Assembly (NCBI GenBank): GCA_910585725.1
Contig: CAJUFA010000016.1
Coordinates: forward strand, 1-64,000
DNA: 64,000 nt
Direction: 5' to 3'
Source: an uncultured Dorea sp.
GTDB lineage: Bacteria; Bacillota; Clostridia; Lachnospirales; Lachnospiraceae
Translations under genes and position numbers: made by a program
Part shown: one piece after another, positions 26,661-35,542 of the stretch
How the letters are laid out: each line of letters starts with the position of its first letter
Position numbering within the stretch: the stretch's first letter is position 1
Notes under the pieces: model-generated
What the model was told of the DNA's origin: nothing
Seen by the model: the letters and a program-made list of their open reading frames with translations, nothing else
Database searches by the model: none

Positions 26661-26703
26661 TGCCGTCCGTCAAAAAATGGACGGCAGCCAGCCGGCGCCG
26701 TCC
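26661..26703 (-). terminator. partial terminator between binding-protein and permease genes
   Basis: On the minus strand GGACGGC (26703-26697) pairs with GCCGTCC (26685-26679), followed by ATTTTTTG. The same GCCGTCC-side sequence can instead pair with a second copy at 26661-26668, making two exclusive hairpins. It lies inside one operon, so it probably sets the expression ratio. Confidence 0.5.
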
Positions 26704-26747
26704 ACTTTCCAGTGGTCTAATCTCAGGACGAATGAATTCCCGAAAAA

Positions 26748-28070
26748 TTAGTTCGCATAGCAAGCCTCAGAAACCTGCTTGATTGTCTTTACAAAACCAT
26801 CCTTATCCAGAGCGCCTGACGCATAGTCTGCAAATACCTGTCCGGTATAATTCATAGCATAGCCTTCCTTCATATCAAGCCAATGCCAGGAGGATGTCTT
26901 CTCATCGGCAATATAATCTACCATAGCCTGTGCAAACGGATCTGCCGCCACATAAGTACAGGATTTGAACGGACTGATGAATCCGGCTTCTTCAACCAAT
27001 ACCTTCTGTGCCTCATCTTCCGACATCCACTGTAAGAATTTCTTTGCCTCTTCTGCGTTGCCGTCAGAGTAAACGGACCACCAGGAAGGTGAATTCGTCA
27101 GGATTGTATCGATACCGTCCTGGAACGCATAAGGAATCATGCCTACCTCGAAATTACCCGCCGCGTCATAAGCGTCTTTATCATCTGTCGTCATCGTCGC
27201 GCCGATCCAGGATCCCTGAGTAACGAACGCATACTTACCGGAAGCAAAATTTAAGATCTGCTGATCGTATGTACCGGAAACCAGGAGAGCCGGATCAGAA
27301 TATTCATTCAAAACACCTACATATTCTGCAAAATCTCCCAGACGTTCATCATCGAATTTACCGCCGTCGTTCAACATATCGATGTATGTCGTATCGTCTC
27401 GCTCAAGACCTGCATCCAGGTAGTTTGCAAAGAGATGCTGACCGGTTGACCAATAAAGGTTTGTAGGCTCCGCACAATATCCGACCACCGCTGTGATGCC
27501 AAGCTCATCCTTCTTGGAATCTATAGTCTTAAACGCCTCTTCCAGTTTCTTTGTATCCGTCAATGCAGCGGGGTCAATGCCTGCTTTATCAATGATCTCC
27601 TTGTTATAAGCAAGTCCGATACCCTCTACAGTATATGGATATCCTATTACTCCTTCTTCTTCATCTACGTACGCGTTATCTGTGTCGGAAGCCCATTTCT
27701 CACCGCTCATATCTTCCAACATTCCTGACCAGTTCTCGAACTCTGGTCCAAGGGCGTTTACAAAGATGTCCGGCATATTACCTGCCTGATAATACCCTTT
27801 AATCGTACCCTGAATATCGACGCCGCCGCCCATAGACTCGATCTCAACGGTTATACCCGTCTTTTCTTTGTAAATATCAGCAAGTTTTTTAAGTGTTGCG
27901 TCAATCTCGATCTTACCATTTACCAGACGGATCGTCTTGCCGTCGGAACCAGAAGAAGAACCGCCGCCGGATCCGGAATTACTGTCAGAATCTCCGCCGG
28001 ATGATCCGCATGCCGCTAACCCTAATACCATTGTCGCCGCTAAAAATGCTGCAAAAACTTTCCTTTTCAT
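26748..28070 (-). CDS. sugar-binding lipoprotein of an ABC importer
   Basis: 440 residues from the ATG at 28070, set by GGAGGACAA. A signal peptide ends in the lipobox LGLAACGS, so the mature protein is lipid-anchored at a cysteine outside the membrane. A Ser/Gly/Asp linker is followed by a family 1 solute-binding fold (TGITVEIESMGGG..; FASGKYAFVTQGSW; EEAKKFLQWM). With the enzymes around it, the ligand is likely an alpha-glucan oligosaccharide such as a maltodextrin, but ligand residues cannot be assigned. Confidence 0.9.
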   Translation of the reverse strand: MKRKVFAAFLAATMVLGLAACGSSGGDSDSNSGSGGGSSSGSDGKTIRLVNGKIEIDATLKKLADIYKEKTGITVEIESMGGGVDIQGTIKGYYQAGNMPDIFVNALGPEFENWSGMLEDMSGEKWASDTDNAYVDEEEGVIGYPYTVEGIGLAYNKEIIDKAGIDPAALTDTKKLEEAFKTIDSKKDELGITAVVGYCAEPTNLYWSTGQHLFANYLDAGLERDDTTYIDMLNDGGKFDDERLGDFAEYVGVLNEYSDPALLVSGTYDQQILNFASGKYAFVTQGSWIGATMTTDDKDAYDAAGNFEVGMIPYAFQDGIDTILTNSPSWWSVYSDGNAEEAKKFLQWMSEDEAQKVLVEEAGFISPFKSCTYVAADPFAQAMVDYIADEKTSSWHWLDMKEGYAMNYTGQVFADYASGALDKDGFVKTIKQVSEACYAN

Positions 28071-28095
28071 TTTGTCCTCCACATGTTTGATTATT

Positions 28096-28113
28096 TTTAT
28101 AACATGTTATAAA
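28096..28113. promoter_or_regulatory. perfect palindrome in the sugar-operon leader
   Basis: TTTATAACATGTTATAAA is an 18-base perfect palindrome between the promoter and the binding-protein start. It is a possible operator or mRNA-end structure; its sequence is unlike the LacI-type operators upstream. Confidence 0.35.
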
Positions 28114-28126
28114 TGGTCTAACCTAC

Positions 28127-28200
28127 CTTTTGCGCATAAGGTATCTTGCTAGATATATTAGCATTATTTTTTAATTTTATCAATATCTTTTGCGCATAAG
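28127..28200 (-). promoter_or_regulatory. sugar-operon promoter flanked by two LacI-type operators
   Basis: Minus-strand TTGATA (28183-28178) and TAATAT (28160-28155) are 17 bases apart. CTTTTGCGCATAAG, an imperfect 14-bp palindrome with the CG centre typical of LacI-family sites, occurs at 28127-28140 (downstream of the start) and 28187-28200 (upstream of -35), exactly 60 bases apart. A third copy is at 28287-28300. Confidence 0.7.
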
Positions 28201-28286
28201 TTTCAAAAAATATATCTTTAGATATATTTTTGTAAAATTTTCACAAAGTAATTCTAAGTTAATTATTTATTTTAACTATACATTTA

Positions 28287-28300
28287 CTTATACGCAAAAG
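28287..28300. promoter_or_regulatory. third LacI-type operator
   Basis: CTTATACGCAAAAG matches the inverse of the two promoter operators in 13 of 14 bases and lies 100 bases upstream of the second. Three sites allow DNA looping by a LacI-family tetramer or dimer pair. Confidence 0.6.
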
Positions 28301-28304
28301 TAAT

Positions 28305-28367
28305 TCAAAAAAATACGGGCGAAGGTTTCACTTACATACAAAACTATGCAAGTAAAACCTTCGCCCG
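28305..28367 (-). terminator. rho-independent terminator of the LacI-family gene
   Basis: A long stem (CGGGCGAAGGTTT at 28316-28328 pairing with 28355-28367, extended by a second inner stem) is followed on the minus strand by TATTTTTTT. It lies 40 bases after the regulator stop codon and just upstream of the third operator. Confidence 0.75.
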
Positions 28368-28404
28368 CAGCCTTATCGAAGTTCTGCTTCAAAATCATTC
28401 TTCT

Positions 28405-29463
28405 CTATTTTGCTTCTGCGTCATGGCCCTTTCCATAACCGACGTAAGAACCTATTGTCTTCACACTGTCTCTCACGATCAGCTCCACCGGAAGCTTAAC
28501 ATCCCAATCCGGGATTTCCTCGCCCTGGATCATCTTAATCAGAGTATCTACGGCAAGTTCGCCTCGCCGAATCGGGTCCTGGCGTATCGTCGTAAGCGCC
28601 GGCCGGATGATCCTGGAGATTAAGACATCGTCAAACCCTGTAAAAGACAGATCCTCTGGTATCCTGATTCCCCGGTCGCTGAAATAACTCATCAAAAGAA
28701 CCGCCCAATAATCCGAACAGCACATGAACGCCGTATAATTTCTGGACATATAATAAAGCTCTTCCATACTGGTCTCCATCTCCGTCACTCCCCGCTGGAT
28801 GATCAGCAGATCCTTCGAATCCGCCTTAAATCCATATTTAGCCAGCGCCCTCTGATGCCCGATATAACGAATATAATCTACACCTTCCATGTTATCCGCC
28901 AGGAACGCGATCCTCCTGTGGCCGCATTCTAACAGATGGAGCGTCATCTCATAAGCTCCCTTTTCATCATCCAGCCCCACATTCACATAATTCATGATAT
29001 CCCTGGGGGCATAGCTGTCTATCAGGACGATGGGATTCTTGTATCTGCTCTTGATCTTTACAAAATCATCGTGGAGAATTCCAAGCAGTATCAATCCGTC
29101 CACATTCCAGGTCAGAACATTTCTGATAAGCTCCTGAATATCGTCGGACGTATAGATCATCATGAAATATCCCCGGCGGCGGATCTCTGCCTCGACCGCC
29201 CCAAGCAAAACACTGAAAAACGGATCTGCTATTATATTGTCATACTGCCCTTTTCTGCCCTTTATGGAAACGCCGATGATCTTAGAACATTTCTGAGACA
29301 AGCTTCTCGCGCTGTTATTCGGGACATAATCATATTCTTTCAGCAGCTTTTCCACCCGTTCTACCGTCTTCTGCGAGACTTCGCTCGTCTTTCCGTGGAT
29401 AACATTCGACACAGTCGTCGTGCTGATCCCCAACATATCAGCCATATCCTTAATTGTTATCAT
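28405..29463 (-). CDS. LacI-family transcription regulator
   Basis: 352 residues from the ATG at 29463 with GGGAGG upstream; the longer frame to 29523 lacks a ribosome site. The N-terminal helix-turn-helix is IKDMADMLGISTTTVSNVIHG with the hinge region NNSARSLSQ, followed by a periplasmic-binding-protein-like sugar sensor. It is transcribed toward the importer operon and divergently from malQ. It probably represses both, binding the CTTTTGCGCATAAG sites ahead of the importer operon. Confidence 0.9.
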   Translation of the reverse strand: MITIKDMADMLGISTTTVSNVIHGKTSEVSQKTVERVEKLLKEYDYVPNNSARSLSQKCSKIIGVSIKGRKGQYDNIIADPFFSVLLGAVEAEIRRRGYFMMIYTSDDIQELIRNVLTWNVDGLILLGILHDDFVKIKSRYKNPIVLIDSYAPRDIMNYVNVGLDDEKGAYEMTLHLLECGHRRIAFLADNMEGVDYIRYIGHQRALAKYGFKADSKDLLIIQRGVTEMETSMEELYYMSRNYTAFMCCSDYWAVLLMSYFSDRGIRIPEDLSFTGFDDVLISRIIRPALTTIRQDPIRRGELAVDTLIKMIQGEEIPDWDVKLPVELIVRDSVKTIGSYVGYGKGHDAEAK

Positions 29464-29511
29464 AAATATACCTCCCTGTGAACCGCCAATATACCTTTGG
29501 ATTCCCAAAAA

Positions 29512-29551
29512 ATTATAACACAAACCTAAAGTTGCAACAAGTTGCCACTTG
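29512..29551. promoter_or_regulatory. lacI-type gene promoter with adjacent palindrome
   Basis: Minus-strand TTGTTG (29540-29535) and TATAAT (29517-29512) are 17 bases apart. CAAGT-tgcc-ACTTG (29538-29551) and GTTGCAAC (29531-29538) overlap the -35. This sequence differs from the importer operators, so another regulator may act here. A weak malQ promoter, TTGCGT and TACATT, lies downstream on the plus strand. Confidence 0.45.
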
Positions 29552-29607
29552 CGTTTTGTCAGAAAAAGGGGTACATTAATGTTATAAATATTCTGGAGGT
29601 ACTATCA

Positions 29608-31107
29608 ATGAAACGAACAGCAGGAATTCTACTTCCCATTACAAGCCTGCCTTCCCGATATGGTATCGGCTGCTTTTCACAGAGCGCATATGACTTCATA
29701 GACTGGCTTAAGGAAGCCGGACAGTCTTACTGGCAGATCCTGCCGCTTGGACCTATCGGTTATGGCGACTCCCCTTACCAGTCCTTTTCAACTTTTGCCG
29801 GAAATCCTTATTTTATCAGTCTGGATGCGCTCGTCGAAGAGGGTGTTCTGCACCAGGAGGAGTGCGAAAGCCTTGATTTTGGGAATACGCCGAACGCCGT
29901 AGATTATGAGAAACTTTACAAATCCCGTTACACGCTGCTCTACAAGGCATATCAGCGCAGTTGGATCACGGAAAACCATGATTATCAGCATTTTGTAAGA
30001 AAGAATAAATGGTGGCTTACGGACTACGCCTTATTCATGGCGATCAAGGAACAGTATGACAACGTCCCATGGGATCAGTGGCCGGAGGATATCCGTCTGC
30101 GCAAAGACTCCGCCATGGAAGAGTACTACAAAGAATTGTATCCGTATGTCGAATTCCACCAGTATATGCAGTTTAAATTCTACGAACAATGGAGCGCCTT
30201 AAAATCATACGCAAACCAGAAAGGGATCCGTCTGATCGGAGACACTCCGATCTATGTGGCGATGGACAGCGCGGACACATGGGCTCATCCGGAATTATTC
30301 CAACTGGATGAAAAGAATGTGCCTCTGGCAGTAGCCGGCTGCCCGCCGGACGGCTTTTCCGCCGACGGACAGCTCTGGGGAAATCCTCTCTACCGCTGGG
30401 AATATCACAGGAAGACGAACTATGAATGGTGGATCTCCCGCCTGGCATATTGCTTCCAGTTGTACGACGTACTGCGGATCGATCATTTCCGCGGATTTGA
30501 CGAATACTATTCCATCCCTTACGGCGCGGATACCGCCGCCGACGGACACTGGGAGAAAGGGCCCGGAATAGAGCTGTTCCAATGTATGGAACAACATCTG
30601 GGACTCCACGAAGTAATCGCCGAAGACCTGGGCTATGTGACGGATTCCGTCCGCTGGCTGGTTCGTGAAAGCGGATTCCCCGGCATGAAAGTCCTGGAAT
30701 TCGCCTTTGATTCCAGAGACACCGGCTCTGCTATTGATTATCTTCCCCATAATTACGTCGAAAACTGTGTCGCTTATACGGGCACTCACGATAACGAGAC
30801 CATCGTCGGTTGGTTCGACTCCATTACAGAAGAGGAAAGACAGGCGGCAAGAAACTATATGTGCGACCACTACACACCCACGGATCAACTATATCTGTCC
30901 TTCATTTCTCTGGTGATGCGAAGCCATGCAAAGACCTGCATCATTCCTCTGCAGGACTACATGGGACTTGATAACACCTGCCGGATTAATAAGCCTTCTA
31001 CAGTTGGAAATAACTGGAAATGGAGAGTGACGAAGGAAGATCTGTCAGAAGAATTAAAAGATAAGATCCGTACCATTACAAAACGCTACGGACGGCTGAA
31101 CGGCTAA
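29608..31107 (+). CDS. malQ: 4-alpha-glucanotransferase (amylomaltase)
   Basis: 499 residues from the ATG at 29608 with GGAGGT upstream. GH77 landmarks are present: LPSRYGIGCFS near the start, RIDHFRGFDEYY with the nucleophile Asp, AEDLGYV with the acid Glu, and TGTHDNET. It transfers maltosyl or longer units between 1,4-glucans in the cytoplasm, producing substrates for the glucosidases in this region. It is divergent from the LacI-type regulator and ends at a 20-bp hairpin terminator. Confidence 0.95.
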   Translation: MKRTAGILLPITSLPSRYGIGCFSQSAYDFIDWLKEAGQSYWQILPLGPIGYGDSPYQSFSTFAGNPYFISLDALVEEGVLHQEECESLDFGNTPNAVDYEKLYKSRYTLLYKAYQRSWITENHDYQHFVRKNKWWLTDYALFMAIKEQYDNVPWDQWPEDIRLRKDSAMEEYYKELYPYVEFHQYMQFKFYEQWSALKSYANQKGIRLIGDTPIYVAMDSADTWAHPELFQLDEKNVPLAVAGCPPDGFSADGQLWGNPLYRWEYHRKTNYEWWISRLAYCFQLYDVLRIDHFRGFDEYYSIPYGADTAADGHWEKGPGIELFQCMEQHLGLHEVIAEDLGYVTDSVRWLVRESGFPGMKVLEFAFDSRDTGSAIDYLPHNYVENCVAYTGTHDNETIVGWFDSITEEERQAARNYMCDHYTPTDQLYLSFISLVMRSHAKTCIIPLQDYMGLDNTCRINKPSTVGNNWKWRVTKEDLSEELKDKIRTITKRYGRLNG

Positions 31108-31118
31108 TATTAAAGCAC

Positions 31119-31163
31119 GAACGCCGCAAGGTTATACTGAGTATAACCTTGCGGCGTTCTTTT
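31119..31163. terminator. bidirectional terminator between malQ and tatD
   Basis: A perfect 20-bp stem with a one-base centre (31119-31138 with 31140-31159), followed by TTTT. It overlaps the last codons of tatD on the other strand. Confidence 0.8.
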
Positions 31164-31893
31164 CCGTCTGCCGGATTACTTCTTCATAAGTAATTCCCTT
31201 AAGTCTTGCAATTTCTTCCGCAACATATCGGATATATATAGAATTATTGCGTTTCCCCCGGAAAGGTTCCGGGGCAAGATACGGGCAGTCAGTCTCCAGA
31301 ACGATTGCCTCAAGCGGTATCTCCTCCACCGTTTCTTTTAATTTCCTCCCATTCTTGAACGTGACCACGCCGCCGACTCCTATATAGAAGCCCATCCTCA
31401 CATATTCCCCCGCCATCTCCTTTGAATAAGAATAGCAGTGGATCACGCCCTTCAGTCCCCGGGCATATTCCTTCATGATCTCCATAGTATCCGCCGCCGC
31501 ATCCCGGCTGTGGATCAAGACCGGCAGATTAAGCTCTCTCGCCAGCTCAAGCTGCCGAATAAACCATTTTTTCTGCAGATCATGGGATTCCTGATCCCAG
31601 TAGTAGTCCAGCCCGATTTCTCCGACCGCCACCACCTTATCTCTCTGAAACAGCTCCTTCATCCGGGCAAAAGACGTTTCATTCAAGTCTCCTACTTCAT
31701 CCGGGTGAATACCGACCGCGGCATACATAAAAGGATAGTCCTTAACCATATTCACCACACGCTCGCAGGAGGCGTATGACGCGCTGACATTGACGATCGT
31801 TCCCACTCCGTTTTCAGACATGGACCGCAGTAGTTCTTCCCGGTCTTCATCGAACTGCCCGTCGTCGTAATGCGCATGTGTATCAAAAATCAT
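31132..31893 (-). CDS. tatD: TatD-family metal-dependent DNase
   Basis: 253 residues, a TIM-barrel hydrolase. Metal ligands are seen in FDTHAHYDD, VGEIGLDYYWD, LIHSRDA, IHCYSY and ETDCPYLAPEP. TatD enzymes are divalent-metal deoxyribonucleases. The gene commonly follows metG in Firmicutes, and here only the ddh gene separates them on the same strand. The last codons fall in the malQ/tatD terminator stem. Confidence 0.9.
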   Translation of the reverse strand: MIFDTHAHYDDGQFDEDREELLRSMSENGVGTIVNVSASYASCERVVNMVKDYPFMYAAVGIHPDEVGDLNETSFARMKELFQRDKVVAVGEIGLDYYWDQESHDLQKKWFIRQLELARELNLPVLIHSRDAAADTMEIMKEYARGLKGVIHCYSYSKEMAGEYVRMGFYIGVGGVVTFKNGRKLKETVEEIPLEAIVLETDCPYLAPEPFRGKRNNSIYIRYVAEEIARLKGITYEEVIRQTEKNAARLYSV

Positions 31894-31922
31894 CGTTACC
31901 TGGCCTCCGTTATCTTCAAAGT

Positions 31923-32909
31923 CTACAGCAGACCGGCGCGAAGCTCCTCCGGCGTCTTCATGGACAGCATCGCCGGCGCTATATCAAATACCGTCTTTGC
32001 GCCGCTCTCTCCCACTTTCGACAGGCGGAAGGCAGCTCTGGCATAGCAGATCAGCACGCTTGCGGTAAATTCCGGATTGGAGTCCAGCTTCAGGGAATAC
32101 TCGATCACGTGCCGATTCCCTTCTTCGCCCGTCTCTCCGCTTCGGATCGCGAAACCGCCGTGGGGCATCCTGCCGTGTCGCTCCTTAAGCTCCTCTTCCG
32201 TAATAAATGTTACCGTCGTATCATACTCGTCAAAATAATTCGGCATCGTCTTGATGGCATTCTCGATCGCCTGAAGATTCGCGCCTTCCTCCGGAACCAC
32301 ATAGCATTCCCGCAGATGCTTATCTCTCGTAGTGAGATTCGGCTCGCTTCCGCTCCTTACGCGGTCTACCGCCGCTTCCACCGGAACCGTATACTGGATT
32401 CCGTTCTTGACGCCTTCTACCCTGCGGATCGCGTCGGAATGTCCCTGGCTGACGCCCTTCCCCCAGAATGTATAGGTACTTCCCTGAGGCAGGATCGCCT
32501 CTGCATACAGTCGGTTCAAGGAGAACATACCCGGATCCCATCCCACGGAAATGATGCTGACGCGCCCGCCTTTCTTTGCCGCTTCATCCATATTTCCAAA
32601 ATATTCCGGTATCCTTGCATGAGTATCGAAACTGTCGATGGTGTTGAAATTCGCCGCAATCTGCGGGCCCATCTCAGGCAGATCCGTCGCGGAGCCGCCG
32701 CAGAGCACCAACACATCGATCTCATCCTTCATCGGCAGCATATCGTCCATATGCTTCACTGCCGCGCCTTCCGTATGAATCTTCACACAAGAAGGATCGC
32801 GCCTGGTGAAGACCGCCTTAAGCTCCATATCCTCGTTCCGGGCAACCGCAAGCTCCACGCCCCTCCCGATATTTCCATATCCTACAATTCCGATTCTTAT
32901 CTTTTCCAT
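31923..32909 (-). CDS. ddh: meso-diaminopimelate D-dehydrogenase
   Basis: 328 residues from the ATG at 32909. The nucleotide-binding GIVGYGNIGRGVE lies at the start; VFTRRDP, CGGSATDLPEMGP, SFDTH and SVGWDPGMFSLNRL are characteristic of this enzyme. It makes meso-diaminopimelate directly from tetrahydrodipicolinate with NADPH and ammonia, supplying cell-wall and lysine precursors. The length matches known enzymes. It is between metG and tatD on the same strand. Confidence 0.93.
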   Translation of the reverse strand: MEKIRIGIVGYGNIGRGVELAVARNEDMELKAVFTRRDPSCVKIHTEGAAVKHMDDMLPMKDEIDVLVLCGGSATDLPEMGPQIAANFNTIDSFDTHARIPEYFGNMDEAAKKGGRVSIISVGWDPGMFSLNRLYAEAILPQGSTYTFWGKGVSQGHSDAIRRVEGVKNGIQYTVPVEAAVDRVRSGSEPNLTTRDKHLRECYVVPEEGANLQAIENAIKTMPNYFDEYDTTVTFITEEELKERHGRMPHGGFAIRSGETGEEGNRHVIEYSLKLDSNPEFTASVLICYARAAFRLSKVGESGAKTVFDIAPAMLSMKTPEELRAGLL

Positions 32910-33000
32910 ATATCCTGACTCCCTTCCTGACAACTTCTTTTCCTTACTTCGAATCTTTCTGTCTGTACGGCCAAGAATCTACCGTACAGACAAACTTTTT

Positions 33001-34935
33001 CTAACAGATCTCCGCGCCTGCCGGCATCTCTTTTTCCGGCGTCATAAGAGCAAGATTTCCCTCTGAATCCTCGGCGCAAAGCAGCATACCCTCGGACAGC
33101 GCCCCTGCCAGTTTCGCCGGTTTCAAATTCACAAGCACCATAACCTTCTTGCCTACCATCTCTTCTGGTTTATAATAAGCCTTGATTCCGGACACGATCT
33201 GCTTCACCTGGTTCCCGATCTTTACCTGGGAACAGAGAAGTTTCCTTGATTTCTTCACTTCCTCACAGGCGATGATCTCGCCCACCTGGAACTGCATCTT
33301 ACCGAATTCCTCGAAAGTAATCTCCGGTTTTGCTTCGATATCTATCACCGCCTCTTCCGGCTGCGCCTTCTCTCCATCGCCGGACTGATCCACCGGCGGA
33401 TGAAGTTCCTCTATCTTCTTTATCACTTCGTTCACATCCAGTCTTGCAAACAGAATTTCCGGCTTCTCTGTCACCTTGCCGTCGCCCAGCTGATTCCGTA
33501 TCTTCTCTGACGTCTCCGGCATGAACGGCTCGATCAATTCTGCGCCTGAACGAATACTTTCAATCAGATTATAAAGCACCGTCTCCAGACGGTCTCTCTT
33601 CGCTTCATCCTTCGCAAGGGCCCATGGCATCGTCTCGTCAATGTATTTATTGCAGCGCTTGAACAAATTAAAGATTTCCGTCATAGCGTCTGCTACTCGC
33701 AGCTCATTCATCTTGGTTTCCACAATCTTCGGCGTATTCTCTGCAACCGACTTAAGATCTGCGTCTACGGATCTGTCTTCTTCTGTATCGACGGCGCCCT
33801 TATCCGTTACGGTTCCGCCAAAATACTTGTTCGTCATAGAGACGGTCCTGTTCACCAGGTTACCCAGCGTATTGGCAAGATCAGAATTCATACGCTCTAC
33901 CATCAGCTCCCAGGTAATAACTCCGTCATTGTCAAACGGCATCTCATGAAGCACAAAATAACGCACCGCATCTACCCCGAAGAAATCTACCAGCTCGTCG
34001 GCATACAGCACATTTCCCTTGGACTTACTCATCTTGCCGTCGCCCTGCAGAAGCCACGGATGCCCGAATATCTGCTTCGGAAGCGGAAGATCCAGAGACA
34101 TCAGGAAGATCGGCCAATAGATCGTATGGAAACGGATGATATCCTTTCCGATCAGATGAAGATCCGCGGGCCAATTCTTCCTGAACTGCTCCGTGCATGC
34201 CCCGTCACAGTCGTATCCAATTCCGGTAATATAGTTACTCAGCGCGTCCAGCCATACATAAACCACATGCCCCGGATCGAAATCCACCGGAATTCCCCAT
34301 CTGAAGGAGGTTCTGGACACACACAGATCCTGAAGCCCCGGAAGCAGGAAATTATTCATCATCTCATTTTTCCGCGATACCGGCTGAATAAATTCCGGAT
34401 GTGTGTTGATATGCTCGATAAGACGATCCGCGTATTTGCTCATCTTGAAGAAATATGCCTCTTCCTTCGCCGGCTGTACTTCACGCCCGCAGTCCGGACA
34501 TTTACCGTCTACAAGCTGCGACTCCGTAAAGAAAGACTCGCAGGGGGTACAATACATTCCCTCATAATACCCTTTGTAAATATCTCCCTTCTCATACATC
34601 TTCTTGAATATCTTCTGAATCTGCTTCTCATGATCCTCATCCGTTGTACGGATGAATTTATCGTAGGAAGTATTCATCAGATCCCAGATCCGGCGAATCT
34701 CTCCAGCCACCTGGTCCACGTATTCCTTCGGCGTAATGCCCGCTTCTTTGGCTTTTAATTCAATCTTCTGACCATGCTCGTCTGTTCCCGTCTGGAAGAA
34801 CACGTCGTACCCTTGGCTTCTCTTATATCTAGCGATCGCGTCTGCCAGAACAATCTCATAGGTATTCCCGATATGGGGTTTCCCTGATGTGTAAGCAATC
34901 GCCGTTGTGATATAATACTTTGGTTTTTCACTCAT
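33001..34935 (-). CDS. metG: methionine-tRNA ligase
   Basis: 644 residues. The class I signature is KPHIGNTYE; the second is KMSKSKGN. A zinc knuckle (CTPC..CPDC) is in the connective domain. The C-terminal 110 residues form the tRNA-binding domain (FGKMQFQVGEIIACEEVKKS) that dimerises this bacterial type. Expression is governed by a T-box leader directly upstream (35127-35468). Confidence 0.96.
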   Translation of the reverse strand: MSEKPKYYITTAIAYTSGKPHIGNTYEIVLADAIARYKRSQGYDVFFQTGTDEHGQKIELKAKEAGITPKEYVDQVAGEIRRIWDLMNTSYDKFIRTTDEDHEKQIQKIFKKMYEKGDIYKGYYEGMYCTPCESFFTESQLVDGKCPDCGREVQPAKEEAYFFKMSKYADRLIEHINTHPEFIQPVSRKNEMMNNFLLPGLQDLCVSRTSFRWGIPVDFDPGHVVYVWLDALSNYITGIGYDCDGACTEQFRKNWPADLHLIGKDIIRFHTIYWPIFLMSLDLPLPKQIFGHPWLLQGDGKMSKSKGNVLYADELVDFFGVDAVRYFVLHEMPFDNDGVITWELMVERMNSDLANTLGNLVNRTVSMTNKYFGGTVTDKGAVDTEEDRSVDADLKSVAENTPKIVETKMNELRVADAMTEIFNLFKRCNKYIDETMPWALAKDEAKRDRLETVLYNLIESIRSGAELIEPFMPETSEKIRNQLGDGKVTEKPEILFARLDVNEVIKKIEELHPPVDQSGDGEKAQPEEAVIDIEAKPEITFEEFGKMQFQVGEIIACEEVKKSRKLLCSQVKIGNQVKQIVSGIKAYYKPEEMVGKKVMVLVNLKPAKLAGALSEGMLLCAEDSEGNLALMTPEKEMPAGAEIC

Positions 34936-35126
34936 CTCTTTTCCTCTCCCTTCTTCTTAAAGGATGCTTCCGCCTGCTTCTGTTTATACCGCTATATCGG
35001 CTTATACCGGTCTGTACCGGTTGAAACTGACGGGCATCTGATCTGCATATTACGTAGAAATATAATAAAAGAGTGTGCAGTATGCCGGAGGGTTTTATGA
35101 TATAAGGAACGAAGTTTCCCTGTATC

Positions 35127-35468
35127 AAAAAACGTCTCCCGGATATATTGATATCATATATCCAGAAGACGGAATCTTACCGTGTTACCACTCCTGCTTC
35201 ATCCTGCCCTCGCGGACAAGACCTCGTTAAGTGCCGATGACACTCTTTCGCTATAACGGGCGAACCCATCGCAGCCTATACAAGATAACTTATAGTCGGT
35301 GCGCCGCTCGAAAGCCATCTTCAGCCATTCTCCGTCTATCCCTCTCAGCATCCCCACCCTTCAGCCCGTTTCTTTGAAAGCATGGTTCCGAACAACGTTC
35401 TACGGGATCTCTCTGTAAGATTTCAAAAGACTTACTCTCTTCGTCGTTGCGTTTTCTTTATAACTATG
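35127..35468 (-). promoter_or_regulatory. T-box riboswitch upstream of metG
   Basis: The leader starts with GACGAAGAGAGTA, typical of T-box stem I. A TGAAGATGGC stretch gives a candidate methionine specifier ATG at 35318-35316. The antiterminator T-box motif GTGGTAACACGG is near 35180-35200. It is followed by a terminator stem (CGTCT...AGACG, 35133-35171) and TTTTTT at 35132-35127. Uncharged tRNA-Met would stabilise the antiterminator and raise metG expression. Confidence 0.85.
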
Positions 35469-35474
35469 TTCAAA

Positions 35475-35504
35475 ATCCTAACATATGCCCGTCCTGATTG
35501 TCAA
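35475..35504 (-). promoter_or_regulatory. metG promoter
   Basis: Consensus TTGACA (35504-35499) and TAGGAT (35480-35475), with a preceding TGT, have an 18-base spacer. It starts the T-box leader. Confidence 0.6.
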
Positions 35505-35542
35505 GAGGCACACTTAAGATTATTTTTCTACAGGTTGTTATT

